From: Solanum dulcamara
Lineage: Eukaryota; Streptophyta; Magnoliopsida; Solanales; Solanaceae
Assembly: GCF_947179165.1 (NCBI RefSeq)
Contig: NC_077238.1
Span: 79,389,757-79,453,756 of the forward strand
DNA length: 64,000 nucleotides
Direction of reading: 5' to 3'
Shown piece by piece: positions 60,701 to 64,000 of this stretch; within the stretch, counting starts at the first letter, position 1, and the number at the start of each line of letters is the position of its first letter. The notes under the pieces were generated by a model. The model was not told the DNA's origin, did no database searches, and was given only the letters and a program-made list of their open reading frames with translations. Both the position numbers and the translations under genes were made by a program.

Positions 60701-61564
60701 AAGCTTAAACTATTAGAGAGAGCACACTTTTGTCATTTAATTGTATTCTCATCATATCCCGTCAGTTGCGGCACTGAATCTTTTTCATGAGCCAAGCACG
60801 TGGAAGTTCTTTTTGATAATGGGTGGTGGTAAGATTCGATCCCAAGACCTTTGCCTGCTCTGATACCATGTTGAAGTGTGTGATCATCTCATCTAAAAGT
60901 TTCAGCTATTAGAGAGAGCACACTTTTATTTTATTGTATTCTCAACATGTTCAATTACTGAATTGGAGGCACTCTGCTTTATTCATATACACATGGATGT
61001 TTGTGTTGTAGATCTTTCCTCGTTTTATTTTCTGGTTCCATTGTTTGGAAAGAAATGAGTTAGGCATGTTATTTCAAGGAGCTGTTGAATGATGGTTGTT
61101 TACTTCAGGTGGGAATTGAAGCTTGGAAAAGTGCCCGTGACAGTACCGGGCTGACACCTAATGATTATGCATGCCTGCGAGGCCATTACTCATACGTCCA
61201 TATGGTCCAGAAAAAAATCAATCAGAAACAAGGTGATGGGCATGTTGTTCTCGATATCCCTGGTTCGTTGTTTGATAGCAATCTCAAGCAGAAACTATCA
61301 GATGGTCATTGGTCAGGAAAAGTAACTAGCTTTCAAACTGAGAAGCCTTTAGGGAAACCAATTCACCGACAATGCAAACAGTGCAAGCAGAAATTGTCTT
61401 ATGGAAACTCAGGAACATCACTTATATACAAACCGGCAATGCTTTCCATGGTTGCAATTGCTGCTATATGTGTTTGTGTAGCTTTGTTATTCAAAAGTTC
61501 ACCGGAGGTTCTTTATTCGTTCAGACCCTTCAGGTGGGAGCTGCTGAAGTACGGCTCCATCTAA
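51709..61564 (+). CDS. SPL1: SPL1/SPL12-type SBP-box transcription factor (10 coding exons, ~1018 aa if frame restored)
   Basis: This belongs to the large SQUAMOSA promoter-binding-like clade that binds GTAC cores. Exons: 51709-52277, 52687-52868, 53722-54360, 56839-56913, 57016-57123, 57527-57644, 57760-57895, 58017-58167, 58663-59286, 61109-61564. The SBP domain covers about 143-218: zinc ligands C144, C149, C166, H169 and C185, C188, H192, C204, overlapped by the nuclear signal [13 protein letters not shown]. Mid-protein [12 protein letters not shown] and [14 protein letters not shown] are clade hallmarks. GLTPLHVVA and [15 protein letters not shown] form the ankyrin region, and [18 protein letters not shown] (about 978-995) is a C-terminal membrane segment. 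No miR156 site was seen, as expected for this clade. Odd point: exon 3 needs a one-base shift at about 53880; read literally it stops at 53904-53906 after 311 aa. SPL12, SPL14 or SPL16 remain possible names. Confidence 0.88.
52521..52588 (+). mobile_element. TS-type SINE fragment in SPL intron 1
   Basis: CCTTGAGTCGAGGGTCTATC, then 'AACAATCTCTCTACCTCTAA' and GGTAGGGATAAGGTCTGCAT match the body of the copy at 17972. It is truncated and joined to a short stretch (52589-52625, CATCTAATCTAAAAG...TTAGAGAGGGG) that resembles the LTR of the TRIM at 60673. Confidence 0.65.
53313..53459. mobile_element. Palindromic MITE-like element in SPL intron 2
   Basis: The ends TGTTGCTCGGACTCT and AGAGTCCTAGCAACA are inverted repeats with one mismatch. 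Inside, GTGCATTTTTGGAGTATCC, GTGCAATAACATTTTTGG and GTGCAGTAACATTTTTGG are three tandem variants of one ~38-bp module, two of them sharing 'AGTATCCTACA'. The left arm carries the inverse GGATACTCCAAA, so the whole could fold into a hairpin. Elements of this type are common in Solanaceae introns from memory. Confidence 0.65.
54361..56838 (+). other. SPL intron 3 with an LTR-like block
   Basis: The intron runs from GTATGTG to TTTTCAG. From about 54735 (TGCCACACCCCAAAGTTGAA) to roughly 55200-55900, the sequence loses its T-rich intron character and becomes CA-rich, with 'CTCACCATAATGCC', similar in texture to the LTR-like units at 3982 and 26875. The right end could not be fixed and no target duplication was found. 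An AAAAAGC repeat (56009-56030) lies further on. Confidence 0.4.
59533..59702 (+). mobile_element. 5'-truncated SINE in SPL intron 9
   Basis: The copy starts exactly at its B box (GTTCGAAACCCC), lacking the A box, and continues GGGTCGAGATCGTCGCACCG, GGGCTTGCCTAGTGCAG, TATGTGGTTTGCGGGCTATT and GCACTCATAGGGCTGCGGGT, ending TTCCCTTGTCAACAAA. Eighteen-base flanks at 59515-59532 and 59703-59720 (AATATGTACGTTAGTTAC and AATATGTACTTTGGTTAC) agree at 16 positions and are its target duplication. Confidence 0.85.
59924..60439. mobile_element. MITE with GGGTTGTTTGGTTGG ends in SPL intron 9
   Basis: The left end GGGTTGTTTGGTTGGAGGTA pairs with ATACCGTACAAACAACTCC at the right end (reverse complement GGAGTTGTTTGTACGGTAT). 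The interior is AT-rich and non-coding, with further 'TAATACAAATATAAATACAATG' style arms. Three-base flanks TAA/TAC may be a decayed Harbinger-type TTA-class duplication. Superfamily is uncertain. Confidence 0.55.
60673..60947 (-). mobile_element. TRIM: complete miniature LTR retrotransposon (275 bp) in SPL intron 9
   Basis: Two LTRs of 82 and 79 bp (60673-60754 and 60869-60947) begin TGTTGAA and end TCA(T/A)CA in plus orientation and share ATCTCATCTAAAAG and TATTAGAGAGAGCACACTTT. On the minus strand the 5' LTR is followed at once by TGGTATCAGAGC (60857-60868), the classical primer-binding site for initiator tRNA-Met. A perfect 5-bp target duplication TGTTC flanks it (60668-60672 and 60948-60952). 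The 114-bp interior is non-coding. All hallmarks of a terminal-repeat retrotransposon in miniature are present. Confidence 0.92.
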
Positions 61565-63478
61565 AATAGGTATAGCCTTATGTTTTAAGAAGAGAATATA
61601 GGAATGCCATGGCTTGTTTTTTTCTTCTGAATTTATATGCCACGATATAATTGGAGAGCTCCAACTCTGTATATTTATTTTCGCTAATTCATCATAAAAT
61701 ACATGAGAAGCTCTAACTGCAAATAGGAAAGTTTATTCTTTTTATAAGTTGATAGTAGAACTTGTCTGGCCACTGTGATTGTAGTTGTAGACACCGCAGA
61801 TCTGAGCCCGAATATGTTGTGGAGGATAAGTAAATTACTTTATATGTCAAATATATGGACTGCTAATTGCCTACATCTATAGTTTGAGCACATAATTTTC
61901 TTGCTATATTGACCTTTCTTAGTTTCCATTTAGTTAAAATCTGGACAAGTAGTTACATTTTTCATCAACATTGTTTCTTTTTAGCTGCTCTTTCTGCAGT
62001 TCTTCATTTGTCTTTGTATAGTTTTAGTATAATTCATCATTGTCAAACTTGTCATTTCTTATTTGTACCTACTTCAGCTACTTCTTATTTGAAAATCTTT
62101 ATCAAAATTTGACTGACCCCTTTACACTTGTAACTTCTAGTGTTTCCTTGTTTCTATATTTTACTAAAAGTATATTGGTAATAGTTAGGAATACATTTTA
62201 GTCATGTTAATACGTTTACTTTAGGTCTTATGCATCGTACGTCTTTTAGCTCTATTAGAGAATTCTATGCCAAAAGAACTTGTATTACTTTTTTTTTTAT
62301 TTTGTATAATGCTGGCTCGAGATGAATTTACAAGTGAGAATTCATATAGTCGGACCAAACTTCTTTGTGACTGAAGCTTAGTAATTTGTTGTTGTATACT
62401 ACTATACTAGTAACAATTGCCTCAAAAGATTTGATGAGTCCAACATTTGACTTCAATAAAAACGGGTGTGTGTGTGTGTGGGGGGGGGGGGGGGGTGCAT
62501 GAAATTATCAAAGGAATACAAATGTAAACTTTCATTCCATGGGCAATATCAACTTACAACAATATCATTGAGGTTCTTAAATGAGGTGACAAAGCATATG
62601 GTATTCACCATGTTGTTTCAGGAATACAAGGCTAAGTTGCGTGGATTCTTCATTTTTGATGTTGTATTCGTGTTGGATTTTTTAAAAATATATTATTATT
62701 TTTTAGAGAATTCGACATGCCTCCATTGATATTTTTAAAGAGTCTAAGCATTTAAATTAAATCTTTTTGCCCTTTTCTCGTACTAAGGCAGAACACAAGG
62801 ATAATATGGTCATCTCCAATTAATCTTGTTAGCTCAAACGGGCAAGAGATTTCATTTTGGTTTCAATATCGAATCTTCGCCTTTAATTAAAAGTAGACGT
62901 AAAGGGTTCCGTTTTCCCCCACACTTTTAAAGAAAAGTAAAATAGTATTGATATAGTAAAAGGAGACTTGACTAAAATTTTATTAACATATATTTGCAAA
63001 AAATTTATGAATGATTAACTAGTTTCTAATAATTCAGGGTTTTTCATATAAACTAAAAATCAAACATAATATTTTTTTTATTTCTGTTTCCAATATTTCA
63101 CGAGCATTTTGCGCCTTTTCCTCCCTCCGTTTCACAAAAAGATTAATTATTTTTATCTATTTTAATTATTTATTTTTTAAGAATTAAAAGTATACATCAA
63201 TTAGTATAAACATAATGATAAAATATCATTTCTTAAATGACGTATTATAAAGTTTCAAAATGAACAATTGCTTAAAACTATAGCTCAATTAATATAAGAC
63301 ATATTTATTTTAATCTTGTTGTCATAATATAGTATCATATGTGCAATATTTAATGGGTAATTTTTTAATGCAAATTTAAATTTAATTCAAATAAAAAAAA
63401 TCAAAAACAAAAAGTGCACAATTAAAAAAGTGAACATTTGGGTACCCTGAAGATTGGTGTCGGTTCGAAGAAATTTCG
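61565..63478. other. Spacer after SPL
   Basis: It contains the SPL 3' UTR region and then AT-rich DNA. At 62466-62496 a (GT)n run passes into a G run of about 18, a likely polymerase-slippage site. Near 63122 TCCCTCCGTTTCACAAAAAG resembles a Stowaway terminus without a clear partner. No gene is supported. Confidence 0.5.
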
Positions 63479-63539
63479 ATGGCGGCTCGGCAAATTCAAA
63501 GGCGAATTCTGAGTCTTCTCTGTACTAAGAAGCTTCAAG
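63479..63539 (+). CDS. Probable first exon of an unidentified gene (partial)
   Basis: ATGGCGGCTCGG opens a 20-codon segment, MAARQIQRRILSLLCTKKLQ, that ends at a donor CAAG|GTATGC. It is Arg/Ser/Leu-rich with no acidic residue, as in a mitochondrial or plastid targeting peptide. The upstream context (TTCGATGGCGGC) is a good plant start. The gene would continue beyond the window. I do not recognise the product. The chance of a spurious exon is real because so little is visible. Confidence 0.4.
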
Positions 63540-64000
63540 GTATGCGTTCCCTATAGCAAACAATAGTCTTTCTGTATTGTTTGAATTTATGGTTTGAGCT
63601 CTTATTATTATGTTATTTTGAGGTTTTGGATGTGGGAAAATGAAGGCATCGGGCAATTGAATTTTGACGTTTTTTTTTTTTTGATATAAAGGAACATAAT
63701 TTCTATCCATAATCCATGATTTAGATGTTAAATTTAGCTTAGATTCATGTATAATCGTCTTCTCAATGTTATATAACATTGCCTAGTGATGGCATATATG
63801 AATCCACCCAGGTCCTTGACTGAGAACAATTTCTAAGAACAGAAAGCGAAACTACACGATGTTTACGTGTAAACCTCCTTGCTCAAAGGAGTGAAACCAC
63901 GACCTACCAGAGTAGGATTTCACCAATCACTTCACTAACAAGGAGCAATGATTTGATTACAAACTCTTGTAATCCTAGGAATTAAACTCTTATAAATCGA
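63540..64000 (+). other. Putative intron 1 of the unidentified gene
   Basis: It is T-rich from the donor onward with no continued reading frame. From about 63805 the composition changes (CCACCCAGGTCCTTGACTG, AAACCTCCTTGCTCAAAGGAG), which may be a repeat or a new exon; this cannot be decided at the window edge. Confidence 0.3.

Noticed and set aside
63122..63320. Stowaway element starting CTCCCTCCGTTTCAC
   Set aside because: The right arm does not show a convincing reverse complement.
1..64000. CRISPR arrays, operons, tRNA or rRNA genes
   Set aside because: None seen; the direct repeats present are transposon-related, and the tRNA-like boxes belong to SINEs without a cloverleaf.

Overview
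This window is plant nuclear DNA, very probably from a Solanum species (tomato/potato clade). The base composition is AT-rich. The genes have many short exons with GT-AG introns. The repeats are of Solanaceae types: TS-like SINEs with TTG tails, other tRNA-derived SINEs, Stowaway and hAT elements, long solo LTRs and a LINE. The choice of genus rests on remembered repeat families and on a kinase that matches tomato Pti1 residue numbering; no database search was possible.

Layout. 1-9.5 kb is gene-poor and holds a triplicated segment with a SINE in it, a 2.1-kb solo LTR with a perfect 5-bp target duplication, a minus-strand SINE with a perfect 14-bp target duplication, and a fold-back MITE just upstream of the first gene. 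9.7-14.0 kb is a complete 12-exon CIPK1-like calcium-signalling kinase (+). 16.5-18.5 kb is FCF2, a small-subunit rRNA processing factor (+, 5 coding exons). 21.1-24.8 kb is a Pti1-like cytoplasmic Ser/Thr kinase (-, 7 coding exons plus an upstream leader exon), convergent with FCF2. 26.4-36 kb is intergenic, with an old LTR-like unit, a TA microsatellite and two palindrome-rich repeat patches. 36.0-44.0 kb is a decayed LINE (+) with ORF1 remnant, endonuclease, reverse transcriptase and RNase H, and an unusually long repetitive 3' region ending in a poly(A). 44-51 kb is intergenic and MITE/SINE-rich, including an hAT element nested inside a Stowaway. 51.7-61.6 kb is a large SPL1/SPL12-type SBP-box gene (+, 10 coding exons) whose introns carry a palindromic MITE, a SINE, a Harbinger-like MITE, an LTR-like block and a complete 275-bp TRIM. 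At 63.48 kb the first exon of a further gene probably begins.

The four complete genes are independent plant loci, not an operon or a pathway. CIPK1 and Pti1 are both stress-signalling kinases, FCF2 is housekeeping, and SPL1/12 is a membrane-anchored, ankyrin-containing transcription factor. I found no sign of a wholly new biological system. The most notable points are a one-base frameshift in SPL exon 3 that would leave only a soluble DNA-binding half-protein, the odd repetitive LINE 3' region with repeated T-tract/TGCAGGT modules, the TAATG stop-start overlap between the LINE ORFs, and several transposon insertions resolved to the base.
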